Origin: Kofleriaceae bacterium
GTDB lineage: Bacteria > Myxococcota_A > Polyangia > Haliangiales > Haliangiaceae
DNA: 64,000 nucleotides
Reading direction: 5' to 3'
Assembly (NCBI GenBank): GCA_018058095.1
Contig: JAGPCO010000017.1
Coordinates: 1-64,000, forward strand
Below, one piece after another: positions 48,617-57,282 of this stretch. The position numbers and the translations under genes are program-made. The notes beneath the pieces were generated by a model that was not told where the DNA came from, did not search any database, and saw only the letters and a program-made list of their open reading frames with translations. Within the stretch, counting starts at the first letter, position 1. Every line of letters starts with the position of its first letter.

Positions 48617-49726
48617 TTACAGGAGGACGCCGCCGGCGGGCAGCCCGGCGTCGGGCGGGGCGGCGCTGGCCGGTCCGGGCTCGGCGTCGGCGCCGACCTC
48701 CGGCGGGGCCGGGAGGGCCACGCCAGGCTGGGCGTCGACGCGCGGCGCGGGTGCGGCGCTCGGCCCTGGCGCGAACGGCGGCTCGTCGATCACCCCGCTC
48801 GGGCCGCGGCTCAGCCGCGCGGCCACGTCGCCGAGCAGCTCGCCCCAGGCCGCCGCGTCGCTGGCGTGGCGCGGGCGCCGGGCCGCGGCCGCGTCGAACT
48901 GCTTGCGCACCTCACCCAGCTGGGCCGAGGCGGCGCGGGCGGCGGTGACCGCTCGCCAGTAGGCGACGTCGCCGACCAGGCGCTCGATGTCGCGCCGCTG
49001 GTCGCGCCGGCCCGGATCGCGCGCCAGCAGCAAGGCCTGGTCGAGCAGGGCGGCGATCGCGTCGAGCTCGGTCACCTCGCGCGCGGTCAGGCGGCGATCG
49101 ACCTCGGCCAGCAGCGCGTCGAGGTACCAGCCGGTCAGCTCGGCCACGCTGTCGGTGCGGCGGCTGATGCACTCGGCCGCCGGCGGGATGCCGATGGGGG
49201 CCCACTCGGCGCCGCCGAGCGGGATCGTGCCCCAGGGCGGAAACACCCGGCCGCGCTCGGCGTGGATCGCGGTCGCGCCGCAGCGCAGGGCCAGGCGGTC
49301 GGCGTTGGCGCGGCCGAGCAGCACCAGCACCGCCACCGTGGCGCCGACGGCGAGGATGGCGCCGAGCACGACCATCGGCTTGCGCGAGCGCGGCTCGGCC
49401 AGGTCGGGGTCGCGCTCGTCATCGGGCTCGCTGGCCGCGGCCAGGCCCGGATCGGTCCGGCGCCGGCGCCGCGGCGGGGTGGGGGCGAGGCCGGCCGCGG
49501 CCCGCAGCGCCGCGGGCGTGGCCTCGAGCGTGGCCGGGACCAGCGGCTGCGACGGGTCGTCGGCGCGGGCCGGCGTGGCCTCGCCGGCGCCGGGCGCGGC
49601 GGCCGGGTCGGTCGGCGGCGCGACGGCCGCGTCGACGGCGGCGCCGGCGGGCTCGGGCTCGGGCTCCGCCACGCTGGCCGCGCCCTTGCCGAGCGCCAGC
49701 GGTGGCGGCGGCGGGTCCTCGGTCAC
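48617..49726 (-). CDS. Membrane protein with Pro/Ala-rich cytoplasmic part, function unknown
   Basis: A 369-residue protein: a low-complexity Pro/Ala/Glu N-terminal region (1-125), one membrane segment (about 129-150, MVVLGAILAVGATVAVLVLL), a small domain with a possible disulfide (LRCGATAI and AAECISRR), then helices (DAIAALLDQALLLARDPG) and a Pro/Ala tail. No family is recognised. GTG at 49726 overlaps the stop of the diguanylate cyclase (GTGA), so it is coexpressed with it. Confidence 0.6.
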   Translation of the reverse strand: MTEDPPPPPLALGKGAASVAEPEPEPAGAAVDAAVAPPTDPAAAPGAGEATPARADDPSQPLVPATLEATPAALRAAAGLAPTPPRRRRRTDPGLAAASEPDDERDPDLAEPRSRKPMVVLGAILAVGATVAVLVLLGRANADRLALRCGATAIHAERGRVFPPWGTIPLGGAEWAPIGIPPAAECISRRTDSVAELTGWYLDALLAEVDRRLTAREVTELDAIAALLDQALLLARDPGRRDQRRDIERLVGDVAYWRAVTAARAASAQLGEVRKQFDAAAARRPRHASDAAAWGELLGDVAARLSRGPSGVIDEPPFAPGPSAAPAPRVDAQPGVALPAPPEVGADAEPGPASAAPPDAGLPAGGVLL

Positions 49727-50724
49727 GGCGCGACCTCGACCCGGTCGCGGCCACGGCCCTTGGCCGCGTACAGCGCGCTGTCGGCCCGCTTGATGAGCTC
49801 GGCCGCGCTCTCGACCGGATCGATCCGCAGCTGGGCCACGCCGATGGAGACCCGGATGGGCAGCTCGTGTGGGCCGGCGCTGATGGCCTCGCCGCCGACC
49901 CGCAGGCGCATGCGCTCCCCGACCTCCCAGGCTCGGCCGGCGTCGGCCCGCGGCAGTACCACCAGGAACTCCTCGCCGCCGTACCGCACCAGGAGGTCGC
50001 CGCCGCGGATGGCGCTGCGCAGCCGGCGCGCCACCTCGGCCAGCACGTCGTCGCCGACGTCGTGGCCGAACCGGTCGTTGACCGGCTTGAAGTGGTCGAC
50101 GTCGACCATCGCCACGCACAGCGGGTGGTCGTGGGTCAGCGCGGTGTCGATCTCGAGGGGCAGCCGCTGCCCGAGGAACTCGCGGTTGTAGGCCCCGGTC
50201 AGGACGTCGGTGACCGCGACCCGGCGCAGGCGCACGTTCTCGACGTCGAGCGCGATGGTCATGGCCAGGAAGCGGAGCAGCTCGAGGTCGGCCGGGGCGA
50301 ACGCGCCGGCGTTGTGGGACGTCGCGGTGACCACCCCGACCGCCTCGGTGCGGGCCAGCAGGGGCACGCACATCATCGCCGCGATCGGCGTGCGCGCGTC
50401 GGGCAGCTGGACGAAGCGCGGGTCAGCGGCGACGTCGTCGATGAGCACCGCCTCGCCCTGGGCCACGACCCAGCCGGCCACGCCCTCGCCGACGGCGAAC
50501 GACAGGGTGTGCATACGCTCGGTCCGCAGGCCGTACGCGGCCTTGGCCAGCAAGCGCTGCCGGCTGGCGTCGAGCAGCATGACCGAGCAGGCGTGGGCAC
50601 CGACCAGCTGGCAGATCAGCTCGGCGATACGCGACAGCAGCACGCCGGGGTCGAGCTCGGAGCCGATCAGCTTGCCGATCTCGAACAGCGTCGCCGGCAG
50701 GCGCTCGAGCTGCTCGGGCTTCAT
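49723..50724 (-). CDS. GAF-GGDEF diguanylate cyclase
   Basis: A 333-residue cyclic di-GMP synthase. An N-terminal GAF sensor domain (about 10-160; [18 protein letters not shown] and [19 protein letters not shown]) is followed by a GGDEF domain with the intact active site [10 protein letters not shown]. The RxxD inhibitory site (RGGD) lies five residues before it, so the enzyme is likely active and product-inhibited. [14 protein letters not shown] opens the domain. The ATG overlaps the hpt stop (ATGA), so it is cotranscribed with hpt. Confidence 0.92.
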   Translation of the reverse strand: MKPEQLERLPATLFEIGKLIGSELDPGVLLSRIAELICQLVGAHACSVMLLDASRQRLLAKAAYGLRTERMHTLSFAVGEGVAGWVVAQGEAVLIDDVAADPRFVQLPDARTPIAAMMCVPLLARTEAVGVVTATSHNAGAFAPADLELLRFLAMTIALDVENVRLRRVAVTDVLTGAYNREFLGQRLPLEIDTALTHDHPLCVAMVDVDHFKPVNDRFGHDVGDDVLAEVARRLRSAIRGGDLLVRYGGEEFLVVLPRADAGRAWEVGERMRLRVGGEAISAGPHELPIRVSIGVAQLRIDPVESAAELIKRADSALYAAKGRGRDRVEVAP

Positions 50725-51290
50725 GCGCCCGTCACGTACCCGATGTACGGCAGGTTGCGGTACTGCTGCGCGATGTCGAGGCCGTAGCCGACGACGAACT
50801 TGTTGGGGATGGTGAAGCCGAGGTAGTCGATCTTGACCTCACGCTCGCTCCGCTCCGGCTTGTGCAGGAGCGAGCACAGGCGCAGGCTGGCCGGGCGGCG
50901 GGTCGCCAGGTTCTCGAGCAGGTAGTGCACGGTGTGGCCGGTGTCGACGATGTCCTCGACCACGATGACGTGTTTGCCGTCGATCGGGCGGGTCAGGTCC
51001 TGGGTGATCTGGACCACGCCCGACGACACGGTGGCGTCGCCGTAGGAGGAGATCGCGATGAAGTCGAGGTAGACCGGCAGCGCGATGTGGCGGGCCAGGT
51101 CGGCCATGAACAGGACCGAGCCCTTGAGCACGCCGAGCACGACCACGTCGGCGCTGGCCGCCAGGGGCCGGTAGTCGGCCGTGATCTGCGCGCCGAGCTC
51201 GGCCACCCGCTTGTGGATCGCCTCGGCCGAGATGAGCTCGGCGAACGGGTCGACGGGGCGGTTCCAGGCCGGGGCGGCGGTCGTGGTCAT
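50721..51290 (-). CDS. hpt: Hypoxanthine(-guanine) phosphoribosyltransferase
   Basis: A 189-residue purine-salvage enzyme converting hypoxanthine or guanine plus PRPP to IMP or GMP. The PRPP-binding motif [18 protein letters not shown] is intact, with [16 protein letters not shown] and the C-terminal [20 protein letters not shown] typical of Hpt. TACATT (51304-51299) ends eight bases before the ATG. It leads an operon with the diguanylate cyclase and is divergent from a 5'-nucleotidase, which may hydrolyse the same nucleotides. Confidence 0.95.
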   Translation of the reverse strand: MTTTAAPAWNRPVDPFAELISAEAIHKRVAELGAQITADYRPLAASADVVVLGVLKGSVLFMADLARHIALPVYLDFIAISSYGDATVSSGVVQITQDLTRPIDGKHVIVVEDIVDTGHTVHYLLENLATRRPASLRLCSLLHKPERSEREVKIDYLGFTIPNKFVVGYGLDIAQQYRNLPYIGYVTGA

Positions 51291-51298
51291 GCCGGGCG

Positions 51299-51452
51299 AA
51301 TGTACACAAATCGGACCGAGCTGGCCGACGGTGGGGCCGGCCTGGGACGTCATGCCGGCGGCGGGATCCGCCGCTGCCGCCAGCGCGGCGCCGTGGGTGT
51401 CGGGCCATGTAGGCCCGCCGGGTCGGCGCGGATGTCGCCGGTGCGATACAAT
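51299..51452. promoter_or_regulatory. Divergent short-leader promoter pair (hpt / 5'-nucleotidase)
   Basis: TACATT (51304-51299, minus strand) serves hpt, and TACAAT (51447-51452, plus strand) ends eight bases before the nucleotidase ATG. Neither has a clear -35 box. Confidence 0.5.
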
Positions 51453-51460
51453 TTGCAGCA

Positions 51461-52996
51461 ATGGTCGCGACCCCGCCCGAGCTGGACGCTCAGATCGCGT
51501 CCCTGCTGGCCGATCCGGCCAGCGAGATCGACGTCCCCCGCAAGCACCGCGTGTTCTGCAACCGCAACCTGCGGATGGACTCGATCGAGCTGATCGGGTT
51601 CGACATGGACTACACGCTGGCCCTGTACCACCAGGACAAGCTGGAGAAGCTGTCGATCCAGATCACCCTCGACAAGCTGATCGAGAAGCACGGCTATCCA
51701 GAGGACATCCGCGACCTGGCCTACCCGTCGGAGTGGGCCATCCGCGGCCTGATGGTCGATCGCGAGCTCGGCCACGTGTTCAAGATGGACCGGCACAGCT
51801 ACGTCGGTCGCTGCCACCACGGCTTCCGCACGCTCAGCCAGGACGAGCGCAAGCAGACCTACCACAACGAGAAGATCAACCTGTCGAGCGACCGCTACGA
51901 GTGGATCGACACGCTGTTCGGCCTGCCCGACGCCTGCATGTACACCACGCTGGTCGACTGGTACGACACCCATCGCCACGGCGAGGTCGGCTACTGGAAG
52001 CTGTTCGACGACATCCGCGCCGCCATCGACGAGGCCCACCGCGACGACACGCTCAAGTCGGTGATCAAGGCCGACCTGGCCGCGTACATCGTCAAGGACC
52101 CGCAGCTGGCCGAGACGCTGCACAAGTTCCGCTCGTCGGGCAAGAAGCTGTTCCTGCTCACCAACTCGCTGTGGGACTACACCGACGCGGTCATGACCTT
52201 CCTGCTCGACGGCGAGCGCAAGGCCTACCCGTCGTGGCGCAACTACTTCGACATCGTCATCGTCGGTGGCGCCAAGCCGGCCTTCTTCAACGACAAGCGC
52301 CCGTTCCACCAGGTCGAGCCGAGCTCGGGCCATCTGCTCGACGCCGAGGTCAAGTCGCTCGGCCGCGACAAGGTCTACCAGGGCGGCAACGTCGTCGCGT
52401 TCGAGGAGATGACCAAGATCCGCGGCGAGAACGTGCTGTACATCGGCGATCACATCTACGGCGACATCCTGCGCCTGCGCAAGCAGCACATGTGGCGCAC
52501 CGCCATGGTGCTGCAGGAGCTCGAGCGCGAGATCCAGGTCGGCGACCGCCTCGAGGGGCAGGTGCGCGACCTCGACCTGCTCGACCGGCGCCGGCGTAAC
52601 CTCGAGTCGGAGGTCGACTACCAGGCCATGCGGCTCAAGCGGGTGCAGCGCCTGCTCGAGGAAAGCGCCGGCAACGGCCACGGCAGCGGCGGTGGGGCGC
52701 CCGGGGCGCGGGCCAAGCTGGAGGAGGTCAAGCGCGCGACCAAGGCGTCGCTCGAGTCGCTGCGGGCCCGGCTCGAGCTGATGACCGAGGAGGTCGAGTC
52801 GCTCGACAACCGGATCGACCACACGTTCAACCCGCACTGGGGCTCGATCCTGCGCGAGGGCAACGAGAACTCGCGCTTCGGCGAGCAGGTCAACGACTAC
52901 GCCGACCTGTACACGTCGCGCGTGTCCAACTTCGCCAGCTACTCGCCGCTGCGCTACTTCCGCGCCCCGCGCCGGCCCATGCCGCACGAGGTGTAG
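51461..52996 (+). CDS. HAD-type 5'-nucleotidase (cN-II-like)
   Basis: A 511-residue HAD-superfamily 5'-nucleotidase of the IMP/GMP-specific cytosolic type. The nucleophile motif is [11 protein letters not shown] (residues about 46-56), motif [13 protein letters not shown], and motif [21 protein letters not shown] coiled-coil-like helical insertion (about 390-450, [20 protein letters not shown]) and the C-terminal [19 protein letters not shown] are typical of eukaryote-like cN-II relatives found in bacteria. It probably cleaves IMP or GMP, the products of the divergent hpt gene. The stop TAG is part of a small hairpin/hexamer element. Confidence 0.9.
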   Translation: MVATPPELDAQIASLLADPASEIDVPRKHRVFCNRNLRMDSIELIGFDMDYTLALYHQDKLEKLSIQITLDKLIEKHGYPEDIRDLAYPSEWAIRGLMVDRELGHVFKMDRHSYVGRCHHGFRTLSQDERKQTYHNEKINLSSDRYEWIDTLFGLPDACMYTTLVDWYDTHRHGEVGYWKLFDDIRAAIDEAHRDDTLKSVIKADLAAYIVKDPQLAETLHKFRSSGKKLFLLTNSLWDYTDAVMTFLLDGERKAYPSWRNYFDIVIVGGAKPAFFNDKRPFHQVEPSSGHLLDAEVKSLGRDKVYQGGNVVAFEEMTKIRGENVLYIGDHIYGDILRLRKQHMWRTAMVLQELEREIQVGDRLEGQVRDLDLLDRRRRNLESEVDYQAMRLKRVQRLLEESAGNGHGSGGGAPGARAKLEEVKRATKASLESLRARLELMTEEVESLDNRIDHTFNPHWGSILREGNENSRFGEQVNDYADLYTSRVSNFASYSPLRYFRAPRRPMPHEV

Positions 52997-53028
52997 CCGC
53001 CGCGCCGCGGCGGTGCCCGTGCCGGATC
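52994..53028 (+). repeat. Possible divergent copy of the composite element, copy 10
   Basis: TAG stop, then CCGCCGC-GCC-GCGGCGG, then GTGCCC GTGCCG (53013-53024) and GATC. Same order (stop, hairpin, hexamers, GATC) but different stem sequence, so it may be coincidence. Confidence 0.35.
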
Positions 53029-53052
53029 CATCGCCGGCGACGCGGCGTCGAC

Positions 53053-53118
53053 GTGATCGTGATCGGCGACGTGGTCGTGGTCGTGGTCGTGGTCGTGGCC
53101 GCGCCCGTGGTCGTGGCC
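53053..53118. repeat. Hexamer array of GTGGTC type
   Basis: Eleven in-phase hexamers: GTGATC twice, GGCGAC, GTGGTC four times (53071-53094), GTGGCC, GCGCCC, GTGGTC, GTGGCC. It lies in the 254-base space before folE, where no gene is convincing. The direct repeat TTGAACGA-TTTGAACGAA follows at 53192-53209. Confidence 0.75.
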
Positions 53119-53250
53119 GTGCACCCGAACGGGAACGACACCGTGATCCTGGTCGATCCCCGTGTACGAGGCCCAGAACGATCTCGACCGGTTGAACGAT
53201 TTGAACGAAAAGACATTGCCGCGGGCCGGTTCCGACCCCAGAATTGCGTC

Positions 53251-53910
53251 ATGGGTGAACTCGCCGTGGTCGCTTCGAACGGTTTGTGCACGAGCCATGG
53301 CCCGGCCAGTCCGGACCGCGCGGTCCGCCCGGTCGACCCGGCCCGGCTGGCCCGGGCCGTGCGCGAGATGCTCATCGCCATCGGCGAGGATCCCGACCGG
53401 CCCGGCCTGGTCGACACCCCGGCCCGGGTGGCGCGCGCCCTGATCGAGCAGACCGACGGCCTGCGCGCCGACCCCGGCCTGCACCTGCGCCGGACCTTCG
53501 AGGAGGGCCACGGCGACCTGGTGCTCATGCGCGACCTCGAGTTCTCCAGCCTGTGCGAGCACCACCTGCTGCCGTTCACCGGCGTCGCCCACGTCGCCTA
53601 CCTGCCGAGCGACCGCCGGGTGGTCGGCCTGTCGAAGATCGCCCGCGCCCTCGACGCGTGCGCGCGCAAGCCGCAGGTGCAGGAGCGGCTCGGCCACGAG
53701 CTGGCCACCGCGTTCGAGGTCGAGCTGGCGCCGCGCGGGGTGGCCGTCGTGCTCGAGGCCGAGCACCAGTGCATGGCGCTGCGCGGCGCGCGCAAGCGCG
53801 GCGCCATCACCACCACCGTCACCACCCGCGGGGTGTTCGCGACCGAGCCGGGCCGGACCAGCGAGCTGCTCCAGCTCATCCGCGGCGCCGGCTCGAGCCG
53901 GAGCCGATGA
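53251..53910 (+). CDS. folE: GTP cyclohydrolase I
   Basis: A 219-residue enzyme converting GTP to 7,8-dihydroneopterin triphosphate at the head of folate synthesis. Zinc and catalytic residues are visible in LCEHHLLPFTGVAHVAY (Cys and His ligands), SKIARALDACARKPQVQERL and EAEHQCMALRGARKRG. The first 30 residues are an extension with no similarity. The ATG at 53251 is chosen because the frame upstream is hexamer repeat. Its TGA overlaps the sigma-factor ATG, so the two are cotranslated. Confidence 0.95.
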   Translation: MGELAVVASNGLCTSHGPASPDRAVRPVDPARLARAVREMLIAIGEDPDRPGLVDTPARVARALIEQTDGLRADPGLHLRRTFEEGHGDLVLMRDLEFSSLCEHHLLPFTGVAHVAYLPSDRRVVGLSKIARALDACARKPQVQERLGHELATAFEVELAPRGVAVVLEAEHQCMALRGARKRGAITTTVTTRGVFATEPGRTSELLQLIRGAGSSRSR

Positions 53911-54416
53911 TGGGCACCGAGCTGCGGTTCACCGCCGACGAGCGGCGCTACGTGTTCGCGCTGTGCCGGCGCATCCTGCGCGACGACGACGCCGCCGACG
54001 AGGTGGCGCAGGACGCGCTCTTGCGCGCGTTCCGCCAGCGCGCCCAGTTCCGCGGCGACGCCCACCCGCGCACCTGGCTGTTCCGCATCGCCACCACCAC
54101 CGCCTTCGGCTACCTGCGCGGGCAGCGCCGGTACCGGGCGCGGGTCGGCCGCGCCGACGACGCCACCATGGCCGCGGTGGCGTCCGACCGCGCCGACCCC
54201 GAGACCGCGCTCGGCCAGGCCGAGGTCGCCGCGCTGGTCCAGGCCGGCCTGCGTGGCCTCGACCGCCAGTCGGCGGCGATCCTGATCGGCCGGGCCGAGG
54301 ACCGGACCGAGCCGGAGCTGGCGGCCGCGCTGGGCATGAGCGTGGCCGCGGTCAAGGCGCGGGCCCACCGCGGTCGTGGCGTGCTGCGCCAGCGCCTGCA
54401 CGCGCTGGCGGCGTAA
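53907..54416 (+). CDS. ECF-type RNA polymerase sigma factor
   Basis: A 169-residue sigma-70-family factor with region 2 (YVFALCRRILRDDDAADEVA, AQFRGDAHPRTWLFRIATT) and region 4 (GLDRQSAAILIGRAEDRTEP, ELAAALGMSVAAVKARAHRG), the two-domain ECF layout. Tandem ATGs at 53907 and 53910 overlap the folE stop. No anti-sigma gene follows; the next gene is convergent, so its control is unknown. The TAA stop begins a large inverted-repeat element. Confidence 0.82.
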   Translation: MMGTELRFTADERRYVFALCRRILRDDDAADEVAQDALLRAFRQRAQFRGDAHPRTWLFRIATTTAFGYLRGQRRYRARVGRADDATMAAVASDRADPETALGQAEVAALVQAGLRGLDRQSAAILIGRAEDRTEPELAAALGMSVAAVKARAHRGRGVLRQRLHALAA

Positions 54417-54576
54417 GGGCCCGGGAAGGGGCAACTCAATCGTTCTCGCGAACGATCCATCCCCGGGGGCTGCGTTGCGCCTCGGTCACGTCCCGACGGG
54501 TATGCTCCCTCGTCGCGCCTTGCCCGCGGGGCGGCTCGTTCGCGAGCTTCGATCGAGTCGCCCCTTCCCGGGCCCT
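54416..54576. repeat. Large imperfect inverted repeat between convergent genes
   Basis: The outer 27 bases (54416-54442 and 54550-54576) match in inverted orientation with two mismatches, and similarity continues inward with one gap (TCGCGAACGA on both arms) for about 50 bases per arm. The centre (about 54467-54530) is unpaired. It starts at the sigma-factor stop codon. It could be a non-autonomous mobile element (MITE-like) or a two-way terminator; TA on both flanks hints at insertion. Confidence 0.75.
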
Positions 54577-54592
54577 ATCGGCCCGCGCGCGC

Positions 54593-56683
54593 CTACCTGC
54601 GCTCGGTGATCGGGACCTCGAGCCGATACGCCTGGTAGTAGCTGGCGCGGGCCCGGGCCAGCGCGTCCTGGAACAGGGCCCGCACCTCGGGCGCCAGCTG
54701 CTTCTTCAGGCGCGCCTGGTACAGGCCCTCGTAGTAGTCGTCGGGGTGGACCTCGACGGTGATGACCGCTCGCGTCGCCGCCGCGACCCGGCCGCGCTGC
54801 CACGCCGCCGCCAGCTCGAGCGCCTCGCCGGGCGGGATGCGGGTGTCCTCGAGGTCGCGCCAGGCGCCGTCGGTGTACGCGATCTTGCGGCCGATGCGGC
54901 GCTCGGCCTGGGTCCCGGCGATGACCCGCCCGTCGGCGTCGACCAGTTCGCTGCGCAGCCAGGCGGCCGGGGTCGGCGTGGTCGGCAGGTAGTGGCCGGC
55001 GCCGGTGTTGCGGGCGAGCGCGCGCACGGTGACCGCGCCGCTGGCGCCGCGCACCGCGGTCGCGCTCACGGTCAGGCCCTGCCGGAACGTGTCGGGGTCG
55101 TGCACGCCGCGGAAGGTGTGCTCGCGGTTGGGCATGTGGCAGTGCTGGCACTGCACGCCGCGCCGCATGTACGGCCCCTCGAGCCACTCGCGGTAGGTGT
55201 TGAGCAGCGGCCGCCCGGCCACGGCCAGCCGCGGCTGCAGCTGGTGGCACGGCAGGCAGAAGTCGGCCCGCTCGTACAGCGCGAGCTGGCGCAGCGGGTA
55301 CACCGGCAGCCCGAGCAGCGAGGGCGCCAGCACCGGCGGGCCGTGGCGGACGTGGTCGCGCACGTGGCAGGCGGCGCAGCTCACGCCCTCGGCGCGCAGC
55401 GCGGCGTCGAAGCCCGGGTTGGCGACGTAGGCGCGAGCGGCGTCGTCGCCACCGGAGTGGCCGGGCCGCACCATCGGCAGCTGCTCGGCCAGCGGGGCGT
55501 GGCAGCGCTGGCACGACTCGACCTCGTCCGCCGACATCGCGCCGCGCTCGCCGATCCGTACGATCTGGGCGATGAGGCCAGGCGACGCGGCCAGGCTGTG
55601 CAGCGAGCCGGTCCACTCGCGCGCCTGCTTGGCGTGGCAGCGGGTGCACTGCTGGCTCGACAGGCTGGCCTGGGCCGGCGCCAGCTCGGCCGGGGCCGGG
55701 CCCTGGAAGCGGATGGTGCCGCCGAACAGGGCGGCCTCGTCGGGCGCGCCGTGGCCGGGCCAGGTCCCGGCCGGCATGCGGGCCACGCGATCGGCGGCGA
55801 TGGCCGCCGGTGCGGTGAGGGTGCGGTCGGCCGGCGGCGCCGCCGGGGCGAGCGCGAGGACGTGATCGGCCAGCGTGTACAGATCGTCGGCGGGCAGCAC
55901 CTGCGCGAACGACGGCATGGCCGTGCCCGACACGCCGGCCAGCAGCGTCTCGACCACCGCGCGCCGGCGCGCCGCCAGGCTGCCGTCGGCGCGTGGCCGG
56001 CGTACCCCGGTCACGGTCAGGTCGTACGGCGGGTGCGGCCCGCCGGTGACGTCGCGCAGGGACGGCGCGGCCGGGCCATCGCCGCGCCCGGCCTCGCCAT
56101 GGCACGCCACGCAGCCGGCGCTCTTCCACAACGCAGCGCCGCGGGCCGGGTCGGGCGGACCGGCCGGCGCGAGCGGCACCACCAGCGCCGGCGTGCCCTG
56201 GGGCGCGGCGGCCGGCGTGGGCGACCGGGCCGCGAACGAACGCACCACGGTGACCAGCCCGGCGAGCTGGCCGGGATCGAGGGAGAACCCGTGCATCGAC
56301 GTCCCGGGGGCGCCCCAGCGGATGGTGCGGGCCAGGTCGTCGTCGCTCGGGCCGCTCATCGCCGCGTGCCACTTCCACTTGAAGTAGCCGGCGGCGAAGT
56401 CGCGCGGCGCCGGCCACAGCCATGGTGTGGCCGGGCCTCGACCGTCGCCGCCATGGCCGTGGCACGGCAGGCACAGGCGGTCGTACAGCGCGAGCGCGCC
56501 GCGGTCGGGGCCTGCCGCCGGCGCGGCGCCGACCGGCGTCGACGGCTGCGCCTGGGCCACCGCCGGGGCCGGGGCCATCAGCGCCGCCGCCAGCACGACC
56601 CCGACGGTGAGGGCGGGCAGCAGCAGCACGAGGAGGCGGGCCGCCGGCGGGGGCGGGCGGCAGGCGTCGAGCGGGTGGTCCAT
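54593..56683 (-). CDS. Periplasmic heptaheme cytochrome c
   Basis: A 696-residue exported protein with seven CxxCH haem sites: CLPCH and CVACH in the N-terminal cytochrome c domains, then CTRCH, CQRCH, CAACH, CLPCH and CQHCH in a cytochrome c554/multihaem-like domain. The N-terminal signal ([20 protein letters not shown]) sends it to the periplasm. The last 200 residues are a beta-rich domain without haem ([19 protein letters not shown]), as in multihaem proteins of the oxygen or nitrogen reduction type. It may transfer electrons from menaquinol or c-type donors to an unknown acceptor. ATG at 56683 chosen for the signal; upstream sequence is not coding. Confidence 0.87.
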   Translation of the reverse strand: MDHPLDACRPPPPAARLLVLLLPALTVGVVLAAALMAPAPAVAQAQPSTPVGAAPAAGPDRGALALYDRLCLPCHGHGGDGRGPATPWLWPAPRDFAAGYFKWKWHAAMSGPSDDDLARTIRWGAPGTSMHGFSLDPGQLAGLVTVVRSFAARSPTPAAAPQGTPALVVPLAPAGPPDPARGAALWKSAGCVACHGEAGRGDGPAAPSLRDVTGGPHPPYDLTVTGVRRPRADGSLAARRRAVVETLLAGVSGTAMPSFAQVLPADDLYTLADHVLALAPAAPPADRTLTAPAAIAADRVARMPAGTWPGHGAPDEAALFGGTIRFQGPAPAELAPAQASLSSQQCTRCHAKQAREWTGSLHSLAASPGLIAQIVRIGERGAMSADEVESCQRCHAPLAEQLPMVRPGHSGGDDAARAYVANPGFDAALRAEGVSCAACHVRDHVRHGPPVLAPSLLGLPVYPLRQLALYERADFCLPCHQLQPRLAVAGRPLLNTYREWLEGPYMRRGVQCQHCHMPNREHTFRGVHDPDTFRQGLTVSATAVRGASGAVTVRALARNTGAGHYLPTTPTPAAWLRSELVDADGRVIAGTQAERRIGRKIAYTDGAWRDLEDTRIPPGEALELAAAWQRGRVAAATRAVITVEVHPDDYYEGLYQARLKKQLAPEVRALFQDALARARASYYQAYRLEVPITERR

Positions 56684-56771
56684 GCGCGGGGGGTACCCTG
56701 CCGCAAGTCGAGCGCGTCTCACAACCGGTTTCGGGCCCGACCGCCGCGGCGTGGTGGCGCGTGGTCGACGC

Positions 56772-57239
56772 TCAGCGCGTGCGGTCGGCCCGGGTCGCGG
56801 CCTCGGGGCTGGCGCACTCGTCAGCGTACTCGCCGCTCAGGCGCAGCGCGATCGTCGCCGGCTCGCCCGGCTTCCACGGCACCACGGCCAGCCCGCGGCC
56901 GGGGACGCCGGCGCACACCGTGTAGTGGTGCTCGGGCACGCCGTGCATACACAGCGGGGCGATCCGCTCGTCCTCGCGCACCTCGTCGGCGCGGAAGCGG
57001 CCGGTGTCGTCGGCCACGCCGCCGAAATGGTGGTCGATGCGGGCGTACGGGTACGACCAGTGCACCAGCATCACGTGCGCGCCCGGCACCGGCGCGCCCT
57101 GCGCGTCGGTGACCGTCACCACCAGGCCGGGCCGGGTCACGACGGTGCGGTGGCAGTGCCCGAGCAGGCCTGCGCCGAGCACCACGCCGGCCCGCACCAG
57201 CCAGCGCGCGCGGCGACGTGTCGAGGGCGGGGAAGGCAT
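56772..57239 (-). CDS. Small exported protein with carboxypeptidase-regulatory-like domain
   Basis: A 155-residue protein. A hydrophobic N-terminus ([15 protein letters not shown]) ends in a possible lipobox, followed by one beta-sandwich domain, [20 protein letters not shown] and [11 protein letters not shown], the same fold as the repeats in the protein at 4350. Two Cys (APLCMHG, TVCAGV) may pair. TAGGCT ends six bases before the ATG. It precedes the cytochrome c gene by 88 bases and may be cotranscribed. Confidence 0.72.
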   Translation of the reverse strand: MPSPPSTRRRARWLVRAGVVLGAGLLGHCHRTVVTRPGLVVTVTDAQGAPVPGAHVMLVHWSYPYARIDHHFGGVADDTGRFRADEVREDERIAPLCMHGVPEHHYTVCAGVPGRGLAVVPWKPGEPATIALRLSGEYADECASPEAATRADRTR

Positions 57240-57245
57240 GGCGAG

Positions 57246-57273
57246 AGCCTACCGCAACCGCGCGTGGTAGCGT
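57246..57273. promoter_or_regulatory. Divergent short-leader promoter pair (57239 gene / nadB)
   Basis: TAGGCT (57251-57246, minus strand) ends six bases before one ATG; TAGCGT (57268-57273, plus strand) ends nine bases before the nadB ATG. The whole divergent gap is only 43 bases. Confidence 0.5.
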
Positions 57274-57282
57274 CGGCCGACG

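Noticed and set aside
53050-53766. His-Asp-rich protein antisense to folE
   Set aside because: The HD repeats come from the GTGGTC hexamers read backwards; the frame overlaps folE, which is certain.
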